The notes beneath the pieces were generated by a model. It saw only the letters and a program-made list of their open reading frames with translations. It was not told the origin of the DNA and searched no databases. From contig NC_088327.1 in NCBI RefSeq assembly GCF_036884655.1, positions 12,513,001 to 12,577,000 of the forward strand: a stretch of 64,000 nucleotides of DNA, read 5' to 3'. Source of the stretch: Musa acuminata AAA Group. Taxonomy: Eukaryota > Streptophyta > Magnoliopsida > Zingiberales > Musaceae. The position numbers were made by a program, and so were the translations under genes. How positions within the stretch are numbered: the stretch's first letter is position 1; every line of letters begins with the position of its first letter. Below, one piece after another: positions 11,001 to 21,997 of the stretch.

Positions 11001-14000
11001 TCAAAGAAGACAAAAAGGAAACAAACAAAAGGAGACAATAATATGTTTGATTAAAGATTGTAAATGAGAAGGAAGGAGATAAGCCTTGAATCTGATTGAA
11101 GATTTCAACCCATGAGAAAGTTTGTTCTTTATTGAAGATTATACACAGATGAAAGACTACCATATCTTCAAAAGTGAATACTCTTTTTCAAATCAAATTT
11201 GGAACATTCTCTTCTTCGAAAAAGGAAAAAGTTCTTGATCTACTTATTTTGATGTAATTGCAATATTTTTCTTATTTCTGTACTTTTTTGCTTTTTTTTG
11301 TGCTTAGGGACTATAAAGAACTTTTTGAATGGTATCAAAGCATGATAAAATGAATTGAGGTTTTTTCCATAGTGTGTTTGAATGGTATAAGGTCGCATGT
11401 CTTCTTTTCCGATTTAAAATTCTATCATATGTGTGGGATATGTGGAAGTGTGAAACTTTTATCCGGAATTCTCCTCGAGTCAGAACAAGCATTTTTTTTT
11501 TGCCTATTATCATTCTAATAATTGTCTTTTCCTTCCTCTATATTTCCCTTACAATATTATATAAAAAAGGCTATGTTTTTGGCAAACTTGTCCTACATCA
11601 CTAACCCATTGCTCTCTTTATGCTTAATGTCAATAGTATATCTTTATCAAAATAGAACTCAGATTGACTACAGTACACATAACAAAGAACATCATCATAA
11701 ATATATAGATTGAAATTACATACAATATCACACAGGTAACATGATATATCTATAAAAAATTGTTACAGTATTCAACACATAATCATTAATTGTTAAAAGT
11801 GAGAAGAACTATCACATGTAGCACCACAAAAAATTGCTAATGAAGTTGCACAACATAGTTTGTCTAAAATACTAGACAAAAAACAACCACTAATTGTAAT
11901 TAGTAATGTTCAGCCAAATCATACAAAAAGCAAATTAGACAAAACTTATATAAATAATTTATTCAAGATATTGTAATTTTCTTAAATTATTCATACTCAA
12001 GGACCAAATCTGGTAGAAATTTTGTAGACAAGGAAACACTTGGATTCTAAAGTAACAAAAAGTACAGGGATGATATTCAAATGGCATACCTGATAAGCCA
12101 ACATTAGTTTGTGCCTGTATTCTTTATGCCTCTGAACCTGATATAGCGAATAGGCATCTATATTAATTGAAATAAAAGACCACTTGCCTAAGCCACAAAA
12201 GACCAGAAATAACAACAAAAACGAAAGAACTAGTAGAACATGTACAACTTGAGATAATGCAATATTAACATAAGAAGCAGTAAGCACATAAATAGTAAGC
12301 CCTCCCATCAGTAATTTTGTTATAAATGGGAAAATTTCCTTCATATTGCCATTTAATGAACATAATATTTTGTAAACTTACAGGAAAAGTTTCTTTATGA
12401 ACTAATAGGAAAAAATTAATCATTCTAGATTCAAGAATTGCAATTTAAAAACTATGAATTCAACTATCATAATTTTCATTTACCAGGAATCTACTAGATA
12501 AAAGAGAAAGTTAACTTATAAAAGATCTATTTAAGAAAACTTTTCTAATGGTCCAACTAGTGATTTAAAAAGCGCTAGGCGCTCGTCCGAACGAAGCGAG
12601 ATGCAAAAATATAAAAATATATAATATAATTAATAAATATAATTATTTAAATAAAAATATGATATCAAATTAAAAAAATCTTACAGAATCACAATATCAC
12701 ATTAACAAAAAATCTCAAAATTCAAAAAAATAACAATAATTTCAAATAAATAAAAATTAATAATATTAAAATTAAAATAATATATTATTAATCTAATAAA
12801 TAAAAAAATATTGTTACTAGTATACAGTCAATAGTATACTGTTAATATACTATTAACAGTATATTATCGAGTTGATTTGAGTAGAGGGAGTAAGAGTAAC
12901 AGTAGCGACGAGTAGCGACAACGGTAGTGGGAGCGGGAGCGACGATGGTGGCAAGTAGCGACAACAGCGGCGAGCAACGGTAGTGGCAACGGTAGAGGGG
13001 GCGCAGTGTAAGAGTAAGATTGAGGTTGTTGACTGAGAGAAGCAGCGGCGGTAGCAGCGAGCAGCGACAATAGGAGTCGGAGCGACGATAGTGGCAACGA
13101 CAAACAACGACAGTGACAGAGGCAACATAGAGTAGCGACAGCAAAGAGAAGCAACAACAGTGGAGAGACGCAGCGACAGTAGAGAGGAAATATCAACGGC
13201 AAAATCGCGAGCAAGGTTAAGGTTGGGGAAGTCACGAGAGGGATGTTGGGAGGCTGATATCGGTGCTTTAGTTGGTTCGATTGAAACAACTAAAGCACCG
13301 AAGACCAAACCGGACATAAAACACTGGTTCGGTCACCCGGTTTAACCCGGGCGCTCGCCCGAAGCGCCCAACGCCTGAGCTCGGGCGAGCGCCTCAAAGG
13401 CGCCTCTTTGAAGCAAGGCGCTTAAGCCTTGCCTCGCCTCGCCCGAGCGCTTAGGCAAGCGCTCGAGCACCTATTGAAATTACTGAGTCCAACTACTCTG
13501 AAATCTTTCCTCAAAAGTTCTTTTCTCAAGTTAAAGTACTAAATCAAGAAAAGAGAAGTTTTCCATACTTCAAACAACTTTCTTAAATAGTTATGTTATT
13601 GCCGTAGCAAAAACAAGAGGCACGAGATTGTCTAAACTTCTGTACCAACTACAACAACACAACTGGTGATGTTTCAAACAAGAAAAACAAGGACCGAGTT
13701 GCTTTATATAAGAAAAACTCAAATATAAATCCACGAAGTAGGGATTTGATATATCTCAGGTTTCTTTCATGCAAAATAAGCATGGAAGAGCATAACATGA
13801 CGCTCTACAACCAAAGTTGACTTCTTGAAATAATCCTAGATGACAAAGAATAAATCATAATTCATAAATAATTTGATAATTAAGGATAATTTTTGGGAAT
13901 GGTCAAATCATGTAGAACTGTTCACAAACTTCTAAATCCATAAACTAAAACACATCGAGAATACCAAGAGTAATGTTACCACAATTCTGAGTCGGATATT

Positions 14001-14801
14001 GGAGCGTGGATAAATGTACAATATAAACTTAAAAGCATTTTAAACATCCCAGCTCAAAATTCATATCCAAATTCATATCATCCAATTTATAAATACAAGC
14101 ATATCAACCTCACGCTGCATGGTTCCTTCACATCAAAGCTCTCCACCGAAGTTATCCTACTACCATGTCTGTATGATGTCATCAAGCAAAAGACATCGAA
14201 CAACATATTTACAAGTACACCCAACAAATCCATGCTCTATCATAAAAATTTCTGCAGAGGACAGAGCAACTATTTTAATGTGCCGTGGCTTAATTGAATC
14301 CAAGATCGTTCGCAGTAAAGCAAATAAGGGCATTTCCGTTATTTCACCCAAAAGATGATTTTTTTGTCCAGAGGAAGAAATCATAGATCCCTGGAATCCG
14401 AACAACGGAAACCCTGAGTTCTAGAAACACCAACTTCAACGGCAAAGAACAAGAAGGCCAAGGACAAGAAAAAGAACACCAGAGCAGCTCACCCTGTTTC
14501 GTTCCCCCTCGGGCAAGTACCGAGCGAGGATCTCCTTCATGAACTGCACCTTGGCGTCGCGCGGCACCTCGAGCATGCTCGGCGGTAGGTGCCGCTCCAG
14601 GGAGCTGAAGATGGCGGGGTCAAACTCTGACTGCACGTCCTCGTATCGCTCCGGCTTGTGCTCCGTGTTCGGATTCAGCCTCAGCCGCCGGTCCCCGTAC
14701 GTCGGCCTCGCCGGAGGCGCCATCACCGGCCCGTTCCCATTCCCGTTCCCGTTGCCCGCCGGCGACCCCTCCCTCCTCTCGACTGCGCCGTCCAGCGACA
14801 T
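5030..14801 (-). CDS. PKHD-type 2-oxoglutarate/Fe(II) hydroxylase
   Basis: This is an eight-exon gene for a prolyl-4-hydroxylase-like dioxygenase of the plant PKHD-type family (Arabidopsis At1g22950/At3g18210 group). Coding exons are 14801-14493, 12137-12090, 9991-9815, 9732-9582, 9480-9394, 7001-6877, 6053-5935 and 5177-5066, joining in frame to 376 codons. The start is the first ATG, before MSLDGAVERREGS. The N-terminal half holds the family block RLRLNPNTEHKPE and PSFLKAVNDNPEESF. The catalytic core shows the iron ligands H260 and D262 (GFHVDDSEVTLNVCLG), then GGELFF, with the distal His H320 and the 2-oxoglutarate-binding Arg R330 (HGARPTTSGHRINMLLW). The substrate is unknown. The C terminus is uncertain: reading through after codon 376 stops at 5030, while splicing at 5066 could lead to a small exon near 4342-4318. 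Intron 5 appears to use a GC donor. Confidence 0.9.
12558..13485. mobile_element. Non-autonomous hAT-like DNA element in intron 1 of the hydroxylase gene
   Basis: The 5' end TAGTGATTTAAAAAGCGC and the inverted 3' end CAGTAATTTCAATAGGTGC are matching imperfect terminal inverted repeats with the hAT-style (T/C)AGTG start. They are flanked by GGTCCAAC (12550-12557) and AGTCCAAC (13486-13493), an 8-bp direct repeat with one mismatch. Subterminal regions are dense in GCGC and GGCGCTCG motifs that can pair with each other. The interior (about 12880-13200) is a GNC-type purine-rich low-complexity stretch, open in all minus frames but without a recognisable transposase. A 9-bp reading of the duplication (GTCCAACTA) is also possible and would point to Mutator. 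Confidence 0.7.
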
Positions 14802-14942
14802 CGCTTCGCTGCCGGAAGCTCGGGCGGCCGATGGTGAGAGAGGGGATCAGCTCTCGCAGGCCATATCAGCGGATGAAATTTAGGGTTACGAGAAGTCTAG
14901 GGTTAGGGTTTCGTCGGGAAGGGGAGTCAGGGTTTGGTGTGG

Positions 14943-14947
<5 letters not shown>

Positions 14948-14974
<27 letters not shown>
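14948..14974. repeat. (GA)n microsatellite in the hydroxylase 5' UTR region
   Basis: A GA run on the plus strand, so a CT run in the sense of the minus-strand gene, about 150 bases before its start codon. CT runs are common in plant leaders. Confidence 0.9.
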
Positions 14975-14978
<4 letters not shown>

Positions 14979-14989
14979 CGGTGTTCGTT

Positions 14990-15860
14990 TGACGTACACA
15001 CGATATAGACGGGGGTGAATAACGCCACTGCCTCGACAAATAATTACGGGCTTGCCATCGGAGAGGGGAGAATGTAGTCGTTCACCGGTGCATATTAGGG
15101 TTTCTATGGGAGAGGAAGGTGGAAGGCCCGATCCGCTGCTTCGGGAGGAGCAGCAGACGTCTTTGATGCCCCATGGATAAGACACGTAGACTCTGAGACG
15201 TGTGGGTCCCTTACCAATTGGCCAATCCACTAAGCACATGTCGAAAGCATGATGACGCTTCCCCTCCATGCACGAAATCGAGGGCATTATTTACCCAAAA
15301 AATATATATTATATAATTATAAATCGCGATGACCAATTGCACGAGTTCAAATCCCATTAGTCTTTGGGCTGCTGCTTATCCACGGATCAAATCCCATTGC
15401 TAATCTTTCCGAGGGTGCCAACGAGATGGGTTGGATTGAATGATTCGGATTTAGGCTAATCCAGACCAAGTTATAATTGAATCGGATTCGACTCGGGTTG
15501 GGTTGCTAATCGGGCCCATTGTAAACCAAGCCTTTTCCGGTTCGGCCTTGACTCGGGTCCGATTAAAACGATGATTCGTAGCTAATTATTAGTCAATGAT
15601 TTGCTTTGTTGTAATTAGGATCGATTACGTAGTTATTTTATGATTAATTAGAGATATTACAGTATACAAAGCTCGACAGGCCTTGTATTTTGATCTTTCG
15701 ATCGACTGTACTTGATATATGAGAACTGCTCATGGAATTAATTTGCCCCAAAACAAACACTCATGTCGGTTATAACGAATTGAATAGAATCAAGGCGATA
15801 TGATTTAAATCACGCACGTGAAATGCACGTGACAGACGTGTGATACTTGATCTTGACCTA
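14990..15860. promoter_or_regulatory. Shared divergent promoter region between the hydroxylase and eIF3j genes
   Basis: The two genes are transcribed away from each other and their start codons are about 1.5 kb apart, so this interval must hold both promoters. No convincing TATA box was placed for either gene. The centre (15420-15550) is a low-complexity CGGATT/GGGTT-rich stretch. Confidence 0.5.
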
Positions 15861-15868
15861 CGTCACGC
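15811..15868. promoter_or_regulatory. Cluster of G-box and ACGT elements
   Basis: CACGTG occurs at 15815-15820 and 15826-15831, GACGTG at 15835-15840, and TACGTCACGCG at about 15859-15869. These are core binding sites for plant bZIP and bHLH factors. Four ACGT cores in 60 bases, about 450 bases before the eIF3j start codon, are unlikely to be chance. Confidence 0.6.
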
Positions 15869-16311
15869 GTGCATCTCCCCCGATCAACCCCTATTCTTCG
15901 TTACCCCTCGGTTCCTCTCCGCCGCCTCCACGCTGCCGTCGCCGTAGCGATCTGCCTTTCCGCTTGGCGGTGTCTCTCGCGCCTTGTTCTATCGACGGCC
16001 GGACACCGGCTGCTACTTTCACCTCCCTGTGCACACCAAACCCTCCGAGGACCTATCTTGGCTTCTTGGGGCGGCAGCCGATTCGGGCGTATCTTTGATT
16101 GGTTTCTTTCTGAGTGGTATCGTCAATTTTTCTTCTCTTTTTGCCACTTTAGGATGGTGGCGGACTCTTTTGATCTGCCCATGCCTGGATTGATGGATGA
16201 TTTGTTCTTATTCCGATGGTATTATCGTGCTTTTTGTTGCAGAACTGTTGGTTCGTATTGTAACCTTGGTGAGTTGGAGCCGTAAGGGATCGGGATTGAA
16301 AGAAGAAAATC

Positions 16312-19300
16312 ATGGCCGATTGGGGTTTGTAGTCACTTATCAGAGAAAAATCAATGAACTCGTTCATATCAATTGATATTAGTTGTAGATTGGTCTGAGA
16401 TTAATTTTTGGCCTCTTCTTGTTGGATTATCTTTATGTTTCACTTCACGTTTTGCCCGCTTCCATGGAAGCTTCATTTGTACTCTAAAAGGTTTTGAATA
16501 CTTAAGTTATCTTTGCATCAACTTAACTATTTGCAATCTCAAGAAAAAAATCAGAGAACATGAAATATTCGTTTTAGGATATACAATTTCTCTTCCCAGC
16601 ATATTTTAGGCAATTGAGTTGCAACTATCACATGTCTAACCTATTGTTTATATGGAAATCATGTTTACATTTGTGATCATTTATCATTCATGCCCACAAA
16701 TATCTGTGCTTCTAAATGCTCGTTGTCTCTGCCAATTGCAAATAAGAAGCAAACCTAATCTTCCTCCCCATACCTGTCTGGCCATGGACCACACAGGTCC
16801 AGTACCCGAAATTGCATTCCTTGGCTGCAACATCATCAGAATCTTAATTCCAAGTATTTGATCTCCACTAGCTGTTAATATTTCTCTCTAAGACATTTGT
16901 TTGTTTCATGAGAAAAGATAGCTTTTCGTATTTCTATTTGCTAGAATGATTATAAAGCTTGTGTTATGCATACAATACAGTTTTCTTGCGGAGAAAAAGA
17001 CTATCTGTTTTTTATTCTGTTCCTTCTGTCATGAGTTTGCTAAAATGTTATTGTATGTTTCTTTTCATTTCCTTCTCTCAGAGGAAGAAGATTTTGAACC
17101 AGCACCACCAAGTCTAATAACTAATAAACCAAAGAGCCAGTGGGATGATGAGGATGTGGAAGATGAAGATGTCAAAGAATCCTGGGACGATGAAGAAGTT
17201 CCTGTGCAGGTGAAGTTCTCACGTTTCAGTTTTATAATATATCACCTACTTGTTATTGGTAGCATTGTTCTTTAAGATCTATTTACAGGCATCATAAATG
17301 TAGGCATTAAGGAATGCTGCTAATTATGTCATGATTGGCAAGTGCTAGGGAATGTTCTGTGCTGAGTGCAATAAAAGCTTTCCAGTCGGACCAAGGATGT
17401 GTACCAAAACATATGGTCCAGTATCAGTCTTATTTATTTATTATTTCTTTTAGTGATGCTGGATGGTTTGTTATGTGTATTGCTTAATATACTAATACCT
17501 TAACTTCTAATCGATTGCTGAAACTGGTATCAGACTGTGATATTAATTAATTGATGCATTGGACCATCGCTCTCTGTCTTCAAAGGGAACATAATTATCC
17601 TTAGATGTACAGTTAGTTACATGCACCCATTAATATGTAAATAATTGCTAGAACATTTAAATCCATATAAGTTCTGTCAAAAAATGAAAAAACTTTTATA
17701 TTATAATTAATTGATTTACCTTGTAAAAATTCTATAAAGCAGTTATGTGAGAGGTTGTCATAAAGCTTTTTCTTTAAGCATCCTATAGTTTTGCTATTTG
17801 CCACAGTATTTTCAGTGGTGGACAATTATGTTCCAACTATTTATTGTTATCTTTACTAGCACATCTGGATTGAGAGGATTAAACTTCGTAGTTTAACCAT
17901 GGCTTACAGTTCTTGACTAGAACACCACCTTGTCTAAGTCAACAATATGGTGATCAGCACAAGCCATAAATTTGTGCAGTGTTTGCTCCTGAATGGTCTT
18001 GTAAAGTAAATAAAATATAGAAGGGGACATTGTGTTTGTACAAGTTGATGATTTGGGTTCAACAAAAATTTAATTATGAATTTGGTGTGATGATAGAATA
18101 TTCCATTTAAATTTGCTGGATGTTTGTTGCATGGTTGTTCCATATGCTTGGAAAAAAATCATGGTATTTTTAAGATTTTTGTGATTTTTGGGTGGTACAA
18201 AGTACATCTCTTCGATAGAGGAGGATGGTAAGCTAACCTTTAGGAGTTGGGGGAGTGGAGCCCGCAACTGCAGACATCTCAATGTATGGCATTAGTTGGA
18301 ATACTAGAAAAGAAATTCAAATAAGCCAGTTGACTTGATATAACGGAAAAAAATCACTGGTCTTTAGCTCTAGAGACGGGATAGATAGATCAGTTTTTTC
18401 AATCTTAGATATTGTAACTCACACTTTAGCTATGTATTATTAGTTTTCCACCTGTGACTATAAAATACATTCAGAACATTTCTATTAGTCATAATAAAAT
18501 TAAATATTGAAGTTGTATAGAGGATTCAGCATCAAGGATTTTGTTTCTTCATGCCATCCTTCTTGCTTCAATTTGCCACCCAGCACATGATCACTTGTTT
18601 GTTTTAGGAACTGTATAGGGATTCCGTGTATGGTACATCACTATCATTAGAGTACCTGAACGTATTTTATGATTGTGCTTGTCAGGTACTTGAATGTGTG
18701 AAGGTTGATTTATCAGAGTCATGTTCACATATAATTTAATACAGTTGTGTATATCCTCATCTCCTGAATTCATAATCATTGGGTTGCCCTCTAGTGTCCC
18801 TGCAAAATGCAGTGTGCAAAAGATTTGCTTCGATGGATTCCTTTTTTGCTAATTTCTTTGTTTTCTCTGTTTGCATAGAAGATGGTTGAAATATAATGTT
18901 AGATTTCGGCTGCCAGGGGAGCAAGAGTAACTGTTTTCTTTCTTTTTTTTCCTAAGACATATTGAATGTGATTTTGTTGATGTAGGCACCTAAGGCAGAA
19001 GAAACAGTGCAGGCTACTGCATCAAAGACTGGTCGCAAAGCTGCTGGGAAGAAAGAAAAATTACCTGAAGCAAAGACAAGTGAAATAAGTAATGAAGTTC
19101 TAGCAGATCCTGTGGCTGAGAAACTTCGCCAACAAAGGTTGAAATTTTTTTCTTATATAAGCTGAATTTGAGGGGTTGGCTCTGGGCAAAGTGTACTTTG
19201 TGAAGTAATGAAAATTTTAAATGAACACAACCTACTGGTTACTATAGCTTTTTCTTGGTTTCATGTGCTTAGGCTGACATGTAACAACTCTTAGCAGACT

Positions 19301-19888
19301 TGTTGAAGAAGCTGATTACAAGTCAACTGCTGAGTTGTTTGCCAAGAAAGGTGATGAGAAAACCCTAGATAACTTTATTCCAAAATCTGAGAATGATTTT
19401 TTGGAGTATGCCGAGCTTCTCTCTCACAAAATTCTTCCTTACGAGGTTTGCAATCTTTTATAAAAATTGGTTGGAACTTGTATTGCAACTCTTTTCTTTT
19501 CTGGTGCTTATCTGCTTTATTTTTCTTGTTCTTCAGAAAAGCTTTCATTATATTGGCCTTCTTAAAGCTGTTATGAGGCTATCTATGACTTCACTAAAAG
19601 CAGCAGATGCGAAGGAAGTAGCTTCTTCAGTTACAGCAATTGCAAATGAAAAACTTAAGGCAGAAAAGGAAGCTAATGCAGGCAAGAAAAAACAAGGTAA
19701 ATATTAGAATGTCCTTGCCATATAATGTTGTGCTGCTAAGTTTACAAGGATAATAACGAGGGAAAATTTTGGTATACCGGTATTATTCAACAGGCACAAA
19801 GAAAAAGCAGCTCCATGTTGACAAGGCAGAGGATGACTATGTTACTGCAGGTGGCTATGATGATGTGGATGACTACGACTTCATGTGA
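16312..19888 (+). CDS. EIF3J: Eukaryotic translation initiation factor 3 subunit j
   Basis: eIF3j is a loosely bound acidic subunit of eIF3 that sits near the 40S decoding centre and helps mRNA recruitment. Six coding exons join in frame: 16312-16324, 17082-17209, 18986-19137, 19298-19445, 19537-19696 and 19794-19888, giving 231 aa, the usual plant length. Exon 1 contributes only ATG GCC GAT TGG G; spliced to exon 2 it yields MADWEEEDFEP, the family's N terminus. Then come the acidic WDDEDVEDEDVKESWDDEE block (about residues 24-42), a Lys/Ala-rich linker, the helical core (KLRQQRLVEEADYKSTAELF, then NFIPKSENDFLEYAELLSHKI) and the acidic C terminus GGYDDVDDYDFM. The leader probably starts near 15880. 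Assignment is firm; the start is fixed by the frame requirement of exon 2. Confidence 0.95.
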
Positions 19889-21997
19889 GTGATCGAGTTG
19901 GTTTCCTCTTTCTATGTATGATTACCGAGTGATTTTAAAGATTTGATAATTACCTGAGGTGGATAAGAACCAAAAGTGGCTATTTCCTCAGCATTCTCTT
20001 GAGGCTTTTGAGGTTGTGTCGAAGTCCATTACTTATTTAAGTAGCTTTCTTCTTTTGTTACATGATGTATTTATACTGGACACATTGGTACCATTTCCTG
20101 GTCTAATATATCAGAATGAGTTTTGGAATTGATGTTTAAAACTGTTTTCTGCAACATATGAAAACATGGTATTTGTTAGATGTCCATGCAGAGCTCAAGC
20201 AAGCAGCTGCTTCCTTTTGGCATCAATATGATGATTGTGCTTAAGATATAATGTGGTATATGAAATCTGATCCATTTTTTGGTGAAATGAGCCTACTGTA
20301 GTGACTTATATGCTCTGTTGCTTTGGGTATATGGTTGATAATGATGATGTATTGAAGGAAGCGTTTCCTCTGGTTAAAGGTCTTTGACATTTTTGATCTG
20401 CAAAAGTACTTGGTAACAGCAAAGGAGATGTTGACTTTTCTAAATTTTAGTGTTACATGGCTAATGTTTTGATATTTTAGTTGCATTTATTTAGCTAAAA
20501 GTCAAGAACTTCGTAGAAGAGCTAACTTCGACTTTTACATGCTAATAGCTTCCTTGAAGAAGTGTGTGTGGAATAAGTTGCTGGAAAAAATCAACTAATA
20601 TAATGCCCAATAAATGATCTTTCGTTGGATGATGTCCTTCTGATCAATGAGTAAATTTCTAAGCAATTAGATTTATATAGATGTGCTTCAAGACCAGTCT
20701 CCATTCACAAGTATCATATCAACATGCTACCCACCAAATGATGGAAGAGCAGAAGGGCCCAGTAATCATCCGACCGACTCCTGCCTCCAAGCAAAACCAA
20801 CTCACCCTCTTTCTTGGAACCATCTTGTGGATTCCCAGGCTAAATGTACTACAGTGCTGCTCTGGGAATTCCATTGTACTTGACTGGATATTATTGTGTG
20901 AACTGACTTGGAACAACTTGGTTTGGTTGTCAGTGGCAAATCATGACTGATTCGTTGTTCTTTTTCTTCCTTGTTTTATATTATGATTACAACTATTTTC
21001 ATCAATCATAGCACCATGAAAGTCCACTGTCATGGAATCAAACCTCAAAAGGCAGGTCAAATACTTGCAGAGTTAGTAAGCTTCATATTTTAAAGAGAAT
21101 TGATCAAGTAGGAACACATGACCTGCCAAGCACAGTTTTGGCTTCAGAGACCTAACCCCTTATCCCTGAATGGGTCATTCAAGTTCTCCAACTTAGCTTT
21201 TCTAGTGTCTTGAACAAAAAACAGTCAACAACAAAATATGACAGTCCATCAAATTTGACTGGAGGAGCTCTTCTTTCTCTTCTTCCCCACTAGATGACCA
21301 TATGAACCCATCTTTTGGTTCATTAAGATGAATGTGCAAATAATGTCCGGTCTGATTCGATACTGGTGAGACAAAAGTAAATCAAGCAATATACTTATAT
21401 GGTATTGAATCTTTTTTTTCTTCTTTTTTTTATAAATTATCGACACTCGATACAAACTCATACTAACTCCTAATCGAAATTATAAACCTTGGTTCAACTC
21501 CTTTCAAGCTAAGTTCTATATTAATATCTGTAGCTCACCACAGTGACTTGTGAAAGCACTGGAACTTGACACACTTGCCTTGAGACCTTGCTTTCCATTA
21601 GCTGTCATGCATTAATCTAGACATTCCACCATCCACAATGAAGAGAAAATGACCATATGATAATAGGGTCATTCTCAAAGTCAGACAAAACACTTTGTAT
21701 TTTGATGCACAAGCTTACGGCAAACAAGAACAAGCTGTGGGTTCCATTAAAAATGGTTGGCATGCATTTGATGGATGGAATATGAATGGTAATTGGAATG
21801 TCAACGTCTTCCCTCGGTGGCGTGGAGAGAAATGCCACAGCTACTTCTTTCAAAGACGTAACCCTCACATGACACATCTGGCCACAGTCTCCGATGGCAG
21901 CTGCATGGTAAATCCAGCGGCACTCTCCTCCTATATATCCATTGCTCAAAAGACCTTCTGACCAAAGAGGTAGTGGAGAAGACGAGCGATCGCAAGG
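19889..21997. other. Spacer between eIF3j and the GT61 gene
   Basis: The first few hundred bases are probably the eIF3j 3' UTR. The stretch 21600-21990 just before the GT61 start codon is its likely promoter and leader. Several open frames of 65-110 codons occur on both strands between 20680 and 21960, but none shows a known domain or a splice context, and I do not call genes from them. Confidence 0.5.

Noticed and set aside
12842..13317. Minus-strand frames of 100-154 codons rich in Leu, Ser, Pro and Cys
   Set aside because: Low-complexity translation of the interior of the hAT-like element; no transposase features.
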